Shown here: one piece after another, positions 1 through 5,361 of the stretch
How the letters are laid out: each line of letters begins with the position of its first letter
Position numbering within the stretch: the first letter of the stretch is position 1
NCBI GenBank assembly: GCA_012728775.1
Contig: JAAYEN010000207.1
Coordinates: 1 to 5,368 of the forward strand
Direction of reading: 5' to 3'
Length of the DNA: 5,368 nt
DNA from: Tissierellia bacterium
GTDB lineage: Bacteria; Bacillota_A; Clostridia; Tissierellales; Peptoniphilaceae
Notes under the pieces: generated by a model
What the model saw: the letters and a program-made list of their open reading frames with translations, nothing else
The model's database searches: none
What the model was told of the DNA's origin: nothing
Translations under genes and position numbers: made by a program

Positions 1-479
1 ATAGGTATATCTTCTATTGGTAAAAGTAAATCTTCTTCTTTAAATTCTAGTTTTTCGGATTTTGTATCTTTTCCAACCTGAAACTTCGGTATATCAAATT
101 CTTTAAAATCTTTACTTTTTGTCTTAGACTTTTGAGATATTGTAGGCTTATCTTCTTTTGAGTCTAATTTTATTTCTTCTTCAGATTTTATTTCTACTTT
201 TTTATTAAATTTCAAAGCGACCTCATTGTCACCTTCTAAGGGCGTGTGAGGTTTATCGTCTTTTATTCGAAAGGATCTTAAAATATCTAAAAAGCCACTA
301 TCTCTTTGTTCTATTTTTTTAAACTCAGGCTTTTCAAACATCTCTCCCATGCTTATTTGATCAGGTATAGGTTCATCAGATTTCCTTATGTATATTTCAA
401 CTTCAGAAACTTTATTTCCACAAACGTGACAAAAATTACTATTTTTCTTTAATTTTGTGCCGCATTTATTACAAAACAT
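1..479 (-). CDS. Zinc-ribbon domain protein, C-terminal part missing (runs off left edge)
   Basis: An open frame starts with ATG at 479-477 on the minus strand and stays open for 159 codons to the window edge, so only the N-terminal part is seen. Residues 1-21 (MFCNKCGTKL...FCHVCG) form a double zinc-knuckle with Cys3, Cys6, Cys17 and Cys20, typical of the short zinc-ribbon domains at the start of many Firmicute proteins. The remaining visible part is strongly charged, rich in Lys, Glu and Asp with scattered Pro, probably disordered, and shows no membrane segment. The start lies directly after the zur stop codon (TAAATG, no spacer), with a weak GGTGA element at 484-488, so translation is probably coupled to zur and the two genes share a transcript. 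The function is unknown. A structural zinc site is seen. A role in zinc homeostasis is only an inference from the operon partner, since such ribbons also occur in unrelated proteins. Confidence 0.8.
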   Translation of the reverse strand, partial: MFCNKCGTKLKKNSNFCHVCGNKVSEVEIYIRKSDEPIPDQISMGEMFEKPEFKKIEQRDSGFLDILRSFRIKDDKPHTPLEGDNEVALKFNKKVEIKSEEEIKLDSKEDKPTISQKSKTKSKDFKEFDIPKFQVGKDTKSEKLEFKEEDLLLPIEDIP

Positions 480-911
480 TTAATCACCAACTTCATTTTC
501 ATCATCTATAAATTTTAATTGACATTTATCACAAATTCCGTGAATTTCTAAAATATGGCCAGTTGCTTTGAAACCACTTTTATTTATGGCGTTTAGATAA
601 TTAATATCTACGGGGCAGCTATCTAGAACAAATTGGCTGTTACATTTATCGCATACCATATAATGGGAATGTTCATTATTTATTAAGTAATAATAAGCGA
701 TTCCATCTTGCCTAATTATTTTATCCATAATATTCAATTCTACAAAAGCATTTAAATTTCTGTATATAGTTGCTAGATTGATATCTTCATATTTTGAAAC
801 TTCTTTGTAAAGCTCGTCACAACTAACAGGTTTGTTTAATGCTCCTAATGTATCTAATATTATTTTTCTATTTTTAGTCTTTTTTAACCCATGACTTTTA
901 AAAATATCCAT
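480..911 (-). CDS. zur: Fur-family zinc uptake repressor (Zur)
   Basis: This is a 143-residue metal-responsive dimeric repressor of the Fur family, normal in length. The N-terminal winged helix covers about residues 1-75, with the recognition-helix motif LATIYRNL at 46-53. The dimerisation and metal domain follows: a CxxC pair at Cys87/Cys90 and a second at Cys127/Cys130 form the structural zinc site, while His81, His83, Cys99, His119 and His124 are candidates for the sensing site. The motif SCPVD near residue 98 resembles what I recall of Bacillus subtilis Zur, and the His that PerR uses near its N-terminus (equivalent position Lys27) is absent, which argues against a peroxide sensor. The divergent znuACB operon makes zinc the likely signal. 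I chose ATG at 911 because AGGTGA (916-921) sits just upstream. The alternative ATG at 926 adds five residues but has no ribosome binding site and lies near the likely transcription start. Fur or another metal specificity is not fully excluded. Confidence 0.87.
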   Translation of the reverse strand: MDIFKSHGLKKTKNRKIILDTLGALNKPVSCDELYKEVSKYEDINLATIYRNLNAFVELNIMDKIIRQDGIAYYYLINNEHSHYMVCDKCNSQFVLDSCPVDINYLNAINKSGFKATGHILEIHGICDKCQLKFIDDENEVGD

Positions 912-928
912 AAATTCACCTAACATCT

Positions 929-956
929 ATTTTATCACAAAAGAAGAAATTGTACA
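929..956 (-). promoter_or_regulatory. Possible zur promoter
   Basis: On the minus strand a -10-like TAAAAT (929-934) lies 16 bases from a -35-like TGTACA (951-956). The predicted start would be near 922, giving a very short leader to the ATG at 911 and making the ATG at 926 unusable. The boxes match consensus only partly (5/6 and 4/6), and this AT-rich spacer offers other weak options, so this is tentative. Confidence 0.35.
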
Positions 957-985
957 TTGACATTTAAGATTAATTAAATTATCAT
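957..985 (+). promoter_or_regulatory. znuACB promoter (sigma-A type)
   Basis: A perfect -35 box TTGACA (957-962) is separated by 17 bases from a -10 box TATCAT (980-985, 5 of 6 matches). Transcription should start near 991-993, inside the palindrome 986-1010 and about 38 bases before the znuA start codon. The position of the palindrome directly behind the -10 box suggests repression by blocking polymerase binding. Confidence 0.8.
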
Positions 986-1010
986 ATAAATGCAAATGAT
1001 TTGCATTTAT
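986..1010. promoter_or_regulatory. Zur-box-like operator, perfect 25-bp palindrome
   Basis: The two 12-base arms, ATAAATGCAAAT (986-997) and its exact reverse complement (999-1010), flank a single central G (998). The 12-1-12 symmetry and the core half-site AAATGCAAAT resemble the Firmicute Zur box (half-site about AAATCGTAAT, as known from Bacillus subtilis), with 7 of 10 positions the same. It overlaps the predicted transcription start of znuACB and lies in the spacer shared with zur. Binding by the Zur encoded next door is inferred. Another Fur-family member could in principle use the same site. Confidence 0.8.
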
Positions 1011-1029
1011 TAAATATTAGGAGATTATA

Positions 1030-2016
1030 ATGAAAAAAATTATTTTATTATTTTTAATTGTCACATTAACATTATCGGTAGGATGTGGCAATAAAACCTC
1101 ACAAAATGCTGGGGAAAATAAAGAGAGATTGAAAGTATATGTATCAAATTATCCACTGTATGATTTTACTAACAATATTGCAAAAGATTCAGTAGATGTA
1201 ATAAACATTAGACAAAATTCTGGAGTTCATGGTTGGGAACCTTCTGCAAAAGATATTGCAAATTTAAAAGAAGGGGATCTTTTTATATATGGAGGAGAAG
1301 ATGCAGATGGTTGGGCAGAGGAATTAATTGATAACAATATTATAAAAGGTAAAATAGTTGATGTTTCTTCTGGAATAGATTTACTAGAAATTGACCATGA
1401 CCATGAAGACAATCTTGATCATGACCATGAAGAGGACCATAAAGACAATCATGACCATGACCATGGAGAAGACCACGACCACGACCATGGAGAACACGAT
1501 CCCCACATTTGGCTTAGTCTAAGAAATGCTCAAATTATTACTTCCAATATTTCAAAAGGTCTTTCAGAAATAGATTCAAATAACAAAACCTTATATGAAA
1601 ATAATTTGAAAGATTATATTAATAAATTAGAAAGCTTGGATATTGAATACACTCATAAACTTTCTAGTACTCTTAATGACTCAATTATTGTAAGCCATGA
1701 AGCTTATGGATATTTAAGTAGAGATTATAATTTTAAACAAGTGGGTATTGAAGGGATACTTGCAGAAGGAGAGCCAAGTGTTTCTCAAATCGAAAATATA
1801 ATTAAAGTGTCCAAGGATTTAAATGTAAAAACTATTTTTTATGAAGACACAATAAGTCCTAAGGTTGCAAAATTAATTGCAGAAGAGGTAGGTGCGAAGT
1901 TAGAATTGTTAAGTCCATTAGAGACTCTTTCTGCTGAACAAGAATCTAATGGAGAAGACTATATATCTATAATGAAATCTAATTTGGAAGGAATATATAA
2001 AGCTTTAAATGAATAA
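1030..2016 (+). CDS. znuA: Zinc ABC transporter substrate-binding lipoprotein (ZnuA/AdcA type)
   Basis: This 328-residue cluster A-I (TroA-like) solute-binding protein captures Zn2+ outside the membrane and delivers it to ZnuB. Residues 1-18 are a lipoprotein signal peptide (basic MKK, hydrophobic stretch), with lipobox LSVGC and Cys19 as the lipid anchor; Cys19 is the only cysteine. Expected metal ligands are visible: His67 (VHGWEPS), His159 (DPHIW), His223 (SHEAYGYL), and an acidic residue at Glu272/Asp273 (YEDTISPK). Between the first two lies a His/Asp-rich loop (about 123-156) with 12 histidines, a mark of zinc rather than manganese binding proteins. The ATG at 1030 has AGGAG at 1019-1023, six bases away. 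The gene is first in an operon, overlapping the ABC ATPase gene by 8 bases, behind a Zur-like operator. The acidic fourth ligand is assigned by family position only. Zinc specificity is well supported by the His loop and the adjacent regulator. Confidence 0.94.
   Translation: MKKIILLFLIVTLTLSVGCGNKTSQNAGENKERLKVYVSNYPLYDFTNNIAKDSVDVINIRQNSGVHGWEPSAKDIANLKEGDLFIYGGEDADGWAEELIDNNIIKGKIVDVSSGIDLLEIDHDHEDNLDHDHEEDHKDNHDHDHGEDHDHDHGEHDPHIWLSLRNAQIITSNISKGLSEIDSNNKTLYENNLKDYINKLESLDIEYTHKLSSTLNDSIIVSHEAYGYLSRDYNFKQVGIEGILAEGEPSVSQIENIIKVSKDLNVKTIFYEDTISPKVAKLIAEEVGAKLELLSPLETLSAEQESNGEDYISIMKSNLEGIYKALNE
1396..1497 (+). repeat. His/Asp-rich repeat in znuA (metal-binding loop)
   Basis: The DNA repeats short units such as GACCATGACCATGGAGAA and variants with CAC in place of CAT, encoding DHDH(G/E)E-like peptides over residues 123-156. 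Twelve of 34 residues are histidine and most others are Asp or Glu. In ZnuA/AdcA-type proteins such loops are thought to gather Zn2+ or pass it to the main site. The repeated units make this stretch prone to length change by slippage. Confidence 0.85.
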
Positions 2017-2653
2017 AATAATTGAGTTGAAGGACATTTCCTTTGGATATTCTAATAATTTAATATTTCAAAATGTTTCCTTTGATGTGAACGAAGGAGA
2101 ATTTGTTGCTATAGTTGGAGAAAATGGAGTAGGAAAGAGTACTCTGATGAAGATAATTATAGGGGAACTGTTTCCTTCTAATGGAAAACTATTTATTGAA
2201 ACTAAAGAAAATATCGGATATGTACCTCAACTTAGTGCTGCAACTTCTACAAATTTCCCTATTACTATTAGGGAAATTTTTGCACTAAATCTTTACAAAG
2301 AAATAAAACGTTTTAGAAAGATTGATAAAGATGAAGATAGTAAAATAGATATGATGCTGGGCATTGTTGGGTTGAAAGATAAAAAGCATTTTTTATATGG
2401 AGATTTATCTGGTGGCCAAAAGCAAAAGGCAATGTTAGGAAAAGCGTTAATTTCTAATCCTAAAATCTTATTACTTGATGAACCATTAATAGGATTAGAT
2501 GAAGAGTCGAAAAATAGTTTTTTAGAATTACTTCATCATCAAAGCAAACATCATAAAATAACTATTTTGATGATAACCCATGATTTACTTGAAATTTCAA
2601 AGTACACAGATCGAATATTGAAAATTGAGAACGGAAAGGTAAAAGAGATATGA
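2009..2653 (+). CDS. znuC: Zinc ABC transporter ATP-binding protein
   Basis: This 214-residue cytoplasmic ATPase drives zinc import, probably as a dimer bound to ZnuB. All motifs of an active ABC ATPase are present in order: Walker A GENGVGKST (37-45), Q-loop Gln74 (YVPQ), signature LSGGQ (133-137), Walker B ILLLDEP (153-159), D-loop GLDE (162-165) and the switch His191 (THD). The protein is short for the family, ending soon after the H-loop without the C-terminal extension seen in some ZnuC proteins. Its ATG lies within the end of znuA (8-base overlap). The only purine-rich site (GGAAGGAA, 1986-1993) is too far away to fit well, so translation is likely coupled to znuA. Its own stop codon overlaps the znuB start (ATGA). 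Metal specificity comes from the neighbours, not from this protein. Confidence 0.93.
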   Translation: MNKIIELKDISFGYSNNLIFQNVSFDVNEGEFVAIVGENGVGKSTLMKIIIGELFPSNGKLFIETKENIGYVPQLSAATSTNFPITIREIFALNLYKEIKRFRKIDKDEDSKIDMMLGIVGLKDKKHFLYGDLSGGQKQKAMLGKALISNPKILLLDEPLIGLDEESKNSFLELLHHQSKHHKITILMITHDLLEISKYTDRILKIENGKVKEI

Positions 2654-3459
2654 TAGGTATATTACAATATGATTTTATGCAAAGGGCTTTTATTGTAAGT
2701 GCTTTACTTTCTATCGTAATGCCTTTAATAGGAATAGTGATTGTAAATAAAAATATTTCAGTTATTGGAGATGCATTATCTCATACTTCATTAGTAGGAG
2801 TGATGTTTGGAGTAATTATAGGCATTAATCCTGTAATTACATCCATAGTAATATGTATTATAGCTAGTGTTCTTATCGAATATCTTCGATCGAAATTTCC
2901 TGGTCACTCATCTATATCAACAACAATTGTGATGAGTTTTAGCATAGGATTAGCAAGTGTCCTAACAGATTTTGTTAGAGGTGGTTCAAGCATAGAAACT
3001 TTTCTATTTGGGTCTATAGTAGCAGTTGCCGAAGATGAACTTTTCATAGTAATATTGCTATGTCTAATAGTATTTTTATTTTCTATTTATTATTATAGAG
3101 AGCTTCAATATATATCCTTTGACGAAGAAGGTGCTAGAGTGTCAGGAATAAATGTTAAATTAGTTAATTTCATTTTTACTATATTGACTGCTATTACAAT
3201 TGCAGTGGGTTCTAGAACTATAGGGGTAATGATAATCTCAAGTATGTTAATAATACCTGTGGCTTGTGCTATTCAGTTAAAAAAGAGTTATTTTCAAACC
3301 ATTGTAATATCTAGTATATTAGGTTTTTTGTTTATGATATCAGGACTTATACTTTCTTATTATTTAAACTTAAAGCCAGGAGGAACCACAATAATAATTG
3401 CCACCTTGACATTGATTGTGATAATTATTTTTAAAGATAATAAAAGAATTCTAAATTAG
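2650..3459 (+). CDS. znuB: Zinc ABC transporter permease (ABC-3 family)
   Basis: This 269-residue integral membrane protein forms the transport channel of the zinc importer. It is nearly all hydrophobic, with roughly eight membrane segments (about 14-34, 44-58, 61-77, 92-108, 118-146, 172-208 as two, 215-237 and 247-261). Family marks of ABC-3 metal permeases are seen: GDALSHTSLVGV (40-51) and LKPGGTTIII (241-250) before the last helix. The cytoplasmic loop around residues 148-170 (YRELQYISFDEEGARVSGIN) is the probable ATPase contact region. The start overlaps the znuC stop (ATGA, 4 bases), typical of coupled translation and equal expression. The last codons lie inside the terminator stem that ends the operon. 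A manganese permease would look alike, so zinc is assigned from znuA and zur. Confidence 0.93.
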   Translation: MIGILQYDFMQRAFIVSALLSIVMPLIGIVIVNKNISVIGDALSHTSLVGVMFGVIIGINPVITSIVICIIASVLIEYLRSKFPGHSSISTTIVMSFSIGLASVLTDFVRGGSSIETFLFGSIVAVAEDELFIVILLCLIVFLFSIYYYRELQYISFDEEGARVSGINVKLVNFIFTILTAITIAVGSRTIGVMIISSMLIIPVACAIQLKKSYFQTIVISSILGFLFMISGLILSYYLNLKPGGTTIIIATLTLIVIIIFKDNKRILN

Positions 3460-3480
3460 AAATAACTTAGAATTCTTTTT
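3442..3480. terminator. Bidirectional terminator between znuB and the DUF1002 gene
   Basis: A perfect 13-bp stem (3442-3454 with 3467-3479, AAAAGAATTCTAA and its complement) encloses a 12-base loop. It is followed by a T-run on the plus strand (3476-3480, then TATTTT-like sequence) and by TTTTATTATC on the minus strand. It ends both convergent transcripts. The stem starts inside the last codons of znuB, and the DUF1002 stop lies four bases beyond it. Confidence 0.85.
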
Positions 3481-3483
3481 ATT

Positions 3484-4353
3484 TTATTTAAATAAATTTG
3501 AAATCCAATCAACTAATTGATTGAAGAAAATCTTAATGGACTGTAAAAACGATTGGCCATCTTCAGAAGATAAGTACTCAGCTGCATCTTGTGAATATTT
3601 TTGAGCAGTTTTTGCTACTTTATCCCAGTCTACATTGGCATTTTTCATTTTCATAAACAATCCTACTAATTGCTCAACTTGACCATCAGTTAAGTTTACA
3701 TTGTAGTTATTTGATATATTAATTATTATTGTTCTAGCTTCTTCTTCTGTTTCTGGCATATTTTCAGAAAAAGCAATTTTAATATCGTTGACGATTTTAC
3801 TAGTGTCTATATCACCTATTTGTTGGCTTAATTCAGTAGTAATTACCAATTCTTCATTAGCAATTTTTTTGACATCATCAGGGATACTTTCTCCCGTCAA
3901 TGTTTCATAAGCTTTCATAATTCCTGTTAAAGCTCCAGTACCAGTAACTTTAAAAGGTGCGGTTACTTTTACACTAGCATCCTTTATACCTGCTGTAATA
4001 AGTGCATTTCTGTAAATTTCTTCAGTTATATAAGTAATATTGTCTGATACATCCACGTCAACACCTTTTCCATCATTTAAAATTGTTAATTTTGCAGATG
4101 AGATTGCAATATTTCCTATTTTTTCAGATGAAATTATTCCACCTAAATATTTATGCTCTTCAGAGTTGGTTACTTCAATAATTTCTGCATTTCTTGCATC
4201 TAATTCATTTAATATAGAATTTTTTTGTTCTGCAGTTAAGTCTGCTCCTAAACTAATAATTTCATCTCCTACTATAGCATCTGCTAAAGCTGGAGTAGTC
4301 ATCATTAGAATTACTAGGGATAATATAATTATTTGTGTTAATTTCTTAAACAT
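3484..4353 (-). CDS. DUF1002 (YpuA-like) secreted protein of unknown function
   Basis: This 289-residue protein matches in length and pattern the DUF1002 family (Bacillus subtilis YpuA is the known member), whose role is not established. Residues 1-24 form a Sec signal peptide (FKK, then a hydrophobic core) with a signal peptidase I site ALA|DA after Ala24. No Cys is present, so it is secreted or cell-wall located rather than a lipoprotein. The family-like N-terminal motif ISLGADLTAEQKNSIL lies at 33-48. The central part (about 75-140) is rich in beta-prone and small residues, the rest is mostly acidic helix, and the end (about 268-289) is amphipathic and aromatic (FFNQLVDWISNLF). AAGGAGGT at 4359-4366 is a near-perfect ribosome binding site five bases before ATG, suggesting high translation. 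The gene stands alone, convergent with znuB, and nothing in it links it to zinc. Confidence 0.85.
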   Translation of the reverse strand: MFKKLTQIIILSLVILMMTTPALADAIVGDEIISLGADLTAEQKNSILNELDARNAEIIEVTNSEEHKYLGGIISSEKIGNIAISSAKLTILNDGKGVDVDVSDNITYITEEIYRNALITAGIKDASVKVTAPFKVTGTGALTGIMKAYETLTGESIPDDVKKIANEELVITTELSQQIGDIDTSKIVNDIKIAFSENMPETEEEARTIIINISNNYNVNLTDGQVEQLVGLFMKMKNANVDWDKVAKTAQKYSQDAAEYLSSEDGQSFLQSIKIFFNQLVDWISNLFK

Positions 4354-4380
4354 AAATTACCTCCTTATTTCATCTTGGAT

Positions 4381-4389
4381 AGTATAGCA
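4381..4389 (-). promoter_or_regulatory. Extended -10 promoter of the DUF1002 gene
   Basis: On the minus strand TATACT (4381-4386, 5 of 6 matches) is preceded by the extended -10 motif TGn (4387-4389). The predicted start near 4374 gives a leader of about 20 bases containing the strong ribosome binding site. The place where a -35 box would lie (about 4404-4409, CAAATA) does not match consensus and falls inside a 13-bp palindrome. Confidence 0.6.
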
Positions 4390-4404
4390 TATAGATTTAG
4401 ATAT

Positions 4405-4417
4405 ATTTGTTACAAAT
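4405..4417. promoter_or_regulatory. 13-bp palindrome at the -35 position of the DUF1002 promoter
   Basis: ATTTGT (4405-4410) and ACAAAT (4412-4417) are perfect inverted arms around one T. The centre lies about 37 bases upstream of the predicted transcription start. It could be an operator or activator site, but a short AT-rich palindrome may also occur by chance. It does not match the znu operator. Confidence 0.35.
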
Positions 4418-4477
4418 CAAAAAATTTAGAAAATTTTAAGAAACTTCACAGAACTGACAAATTATAAAATAATCCAG

Positions 4478-4506
4478 TTGCAATAATATTTTATTAGTAT
4501 TATAAT
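4478..4506 (+). promoter_or_regulatory. thiW promoter (sigma-A type)
   Basis: A -35 box TTGCAA (4478-4483, 4 of 6) lies 17 bases before a perfect -10 box TATAAT (4501-4506). Transcription should start near 4511-4514, immediately before the conserved GGGG of the TPP aptamer, so the riboswitch is the first thing transcribed. Confidence 0.75.
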
Positions 4507-4510
4507 TAAC

Positions 4511-4600
4511 AAAATGGGGAGTTCGTATAGACGTTCTGAGAGTAAGCTGTTAGCTTTTACCCTTATACCTGATTTGGATAATGCCAACGTAGGGAAATAA
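4511..4600 (+). promoter_or_regulatory. TPP riboswitch aptamer (thi-box)
   Basis: The conserved thi-box elements occur in order: GGGGAG (4516-4521), CTGAGA (4536-4541), ACCCTTA (4559-4565), ACCTGA (4567-4572), GGATAATGCC (4576-4585) and the end AACGTAGGGAA (4586-4596). GGGG pairs with CCCT to form P2. A variable hairpin (AAGCT/AGCTT, 4544-4557 region) is inserted between CTGAGA and ACCC, as often seen in this class. The RNA binds thiamin pyrophosphate. The 5' strand of P1 is not clear, since transcription starts close to the aptamer. The switch controls thiW downstream. Confidence 0.95.
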
Positions 4601-4625
4601 TGCTAAACTATTTTTAGTTATTCTT

Positions 4626-4660
4626 AGTCTATTTACTTATGTTGGTAAATGGACTTTTTT
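4626..4660 (+). terminator. Riboswitch-controlled intrinsic terminator before thiW
   Basis: An 11-bp stem (AGTCTATTTAC, 4626-4636, with 4645-4655; one G-U pair) and an 8-base loop are followed by six Ts (4655-4660). It sits between the TPP aptamer and thiW. A competing pairing is possible: AAATA (4595-4599) with TATTT (4630-4634) and CTAA (4603-4606) with TTAG (4624-4627). This antiterminator uses the 3' end of the aptamer, so TPP binding would release the terminator and stop transcription. The mechanism is inferred from pairing and from known TPP off-switches. Confidence 0.88.
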
Positions 4661-4689
4661 AAATCAGAAAAATTATTATTGGAGGATTT

Positions 4690-5196
4690 ATGAAAACAAG
4701 AATAACTAGGGTAGAAAGAAGTAGTGACGCCGTAAGGTCGATGGTATTAACTGCGATATTTTCGTCAATTTCTTTTGTTTTATCGACATTTGTGGTTTTT
4801 CCCAATATGGCTCCTTTTCAGCATTTTATGAATGTCTTAGCTGCTATTTATTTAGGGCCTGCTTATGGGACATTGTCAGCTTTAATTACAGGAATTATGA
4901 GAATGATGTCTGGAAGGAGTATATTATCAGTTACTGGAGCAGTATTTGGAGCTTTTTTATCAGCTCTACTATATAAAAAAACTCGAAAATTTTATATGGC
5001 ACTTTTAGGAGAAATAATAGGCACTGGTATAATAAGTGCAATTGTTTCATTTCCAATAATGAAATATATTTATGGAATCCCATTAGATAAATTCTATTAT
5101 TATATTCCTTTTTTCCTTCCTTCATCACTAATGGGTTCAATATTAGGGGTGCTAGTATTGTATAAACTAAAGGATTTAAACAAAATACCAAAATAA
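4690..5196 (+). CDS. thiW: ThiW: ECF transporter S component, thiazole precursor of thiamin
   Basis: This 168-residue membrane protein is normal in length for ThiW. It is predicted, from comparative genomics of the family, to bind and import hydroxyethylthiazole for thiamin salvage, as the substrate-binding part of an energy-coupling factor transporter. The ThiW signature is clear: FPNMAPFQHFMNVLAAIYLGP (37-57) followed by GIMRMMSGRS and TGAVFGAFLSALLY. About five to six membrane segments are seen (17-37, 45-73, 82-95, 102-122, 138-160). The start at 4690 has GGAGG at 4681-4685, and the N-terminus is basic. A TPP riboswitch directly upstream confirms a thiamin role. No ATPase or EcfT gene is nearby, so it probably uses shared ECF components encoded elsewhere. 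No thi enzyme gene follows; thiW appears to be transcribed alone. The substrate is inferred from the family, not shown here. Confidence 0.93.
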   Translation: MKTRITRVERSSDAVRSMVLTAIFSSISFVLSTFVVFPNMAPFQHFMNVLAAIYLGPAYGTLSALITGIMRMMSGRSILSVTGAVFGAFLSALLYKKTRKFYMALLGEIIGTGIISAIVSFPIMKYIYGIPLDKFYYYIPFFLPSSLMGSILGVLVLYKLKDLNKIPK

Positions 5197-5198
5197 AA

Positions 5199-5222
5199 AA
5201 CAGCTAAGATAACTTAGCTGTT
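5199..5222 (-). terminator. Terminator of the tRNA-Leu gene (may also slow thiW transcripts)
   Basis: A perfect 10-bp stem (AACAGCTAAG, 5199-5208, with 5213-5222) has a 4-base loop. On the minus strand it is followed by TTTTTTATTTT, a good terminator tail placed six bases after the tRNA 3' end. On the plus strand the stem follows thiW but is followed by AATAAATGG rather than a T-run, so termination there is probably weaker. Confidence 0.78.
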
Positions 5223-5228
5223 AATAAA

Positions 5229-5315
5229 TGGTGCCACCAGTGGGACTCGAACCCACACACCCTTGCGGATAACAGATTTTGAGTCTGTCTCGTCTGCCAG
5301 TTCCGACACGGTGGC
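5229..5315 (-). tRNA. tRNA-Leu (anticodon CAA, decodes UUG), CCA encoded
   Basis: On the minus strand an 87-base class II tRNA runs from GCCACCG (5315) to the encoded 3' CCA (5229-5231). The acceptor stem is GCCACCG with TGGTGGC (one G-U pair), and the discriminator base is A, as expected for leucine. The D arm contains AACTGGCAGA, the anticodon stem ACAGA/TCTGT holds the loop CTCAAAA with anticodon CAA (5279-5281), the long variable arm is ATCC-GCAA-GGGT, and the T arm is GTGGG-TTCGAGT-CCCAC. All arms pair, so the gene looks intact. Confidence 0.97.
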
Positions 5316-5329
5316 TTAAATGCAGTAAT

Positions 5330-5361
5330 AGTATATTAACATAATGTTTACATTAAATCAA
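5330..5361 (-). promoter_or_regulatory. Possible tRNA-Leu promoter
   Basis: On the minus strand TATACT (5330-5335) lies about 15 bases upstream of the tRNA and could be the -10 box. TTGATT (5356-5361) is the best -35 candidate, but its distance to TATACT is 20 bases. The overlapping TAATAT (5333-5338) gives a 17-base spacing with a poorer -10 match. More tRNA genes or another promoter could lie beyond the right edge. Confidence 0.4.

Larger units (their letters stand above)
4354..4689. other. Divergent regulatory spacer between the DUF1002 gene and thiW
   Basis: This 336-base stretch contains no gene. It holds the DUF1002 ribosome binding site and promoter on the minus strand (to about 4417), an AT-rich stretch without clear signals (about 4418-4477), and the thiW promoter, TPP riboswitch, terminator and ribosome binding site on the plus strand (4478-4685). 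Confidence 0.8.

Noticed and set aside
480..911. The regulator as PerR or iron Fur
   Set aside because: The N-terminal PerR metal-ligand histidine is replaced by Lys27, the SCPVD motif resembles Zur, and the divergent genes are a zinc importer with a His-rich binding protein.
1227..1412. Minus-strand open frame of 61 codons
   Set aside because: It is antisense to znuA and has low-complexity Ser/Trp content produced by the reverse of the His/Asp repeat.
1030..3459. The transporter as a manganese importer (Mnt/Psa type)
   Set aside because: The long His-rich loop and His ligands in the binding protein, together with the neighbouring Zur, favour zinc.
4040..4387. Plus-strand open frame of 115 codons
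   Set aside because: It lies opposite the DUF1002 gene, has no ribosome binding site or family features, and its composition fits a reverse-strand shadow.
4421..4437. Inverted repeat AAAATTT-AGA-AAATTTT
   Set aside because: It contains almost only A and T in AT-rich DNA, with no T-run or link to a gene end; at most it could act as an UP-like element of the DUF1002 promoter.
4931..5191. Minus-strand open frame of 86 codons
   Set aside because: It is antisense to thiW, which has clear family motifs; its hydrophobicity reflects the membrane codons of thiW.
5229..5315. tRNA-Leu as an integration site for a mobile element
   Set aside because: No repeated copy of the tRNA 3' end, integrase or other mobile gene is visible in the window.
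5342..5355. Palindrome TAATGT-TT-ACATTA upstream of tRNA-Leu
   Set aside because: It lies between the possible promoter boxes, but it is short and AT-rich, and a regulated operator before a tRNA gene is unlikely; chance is the simpler reading.
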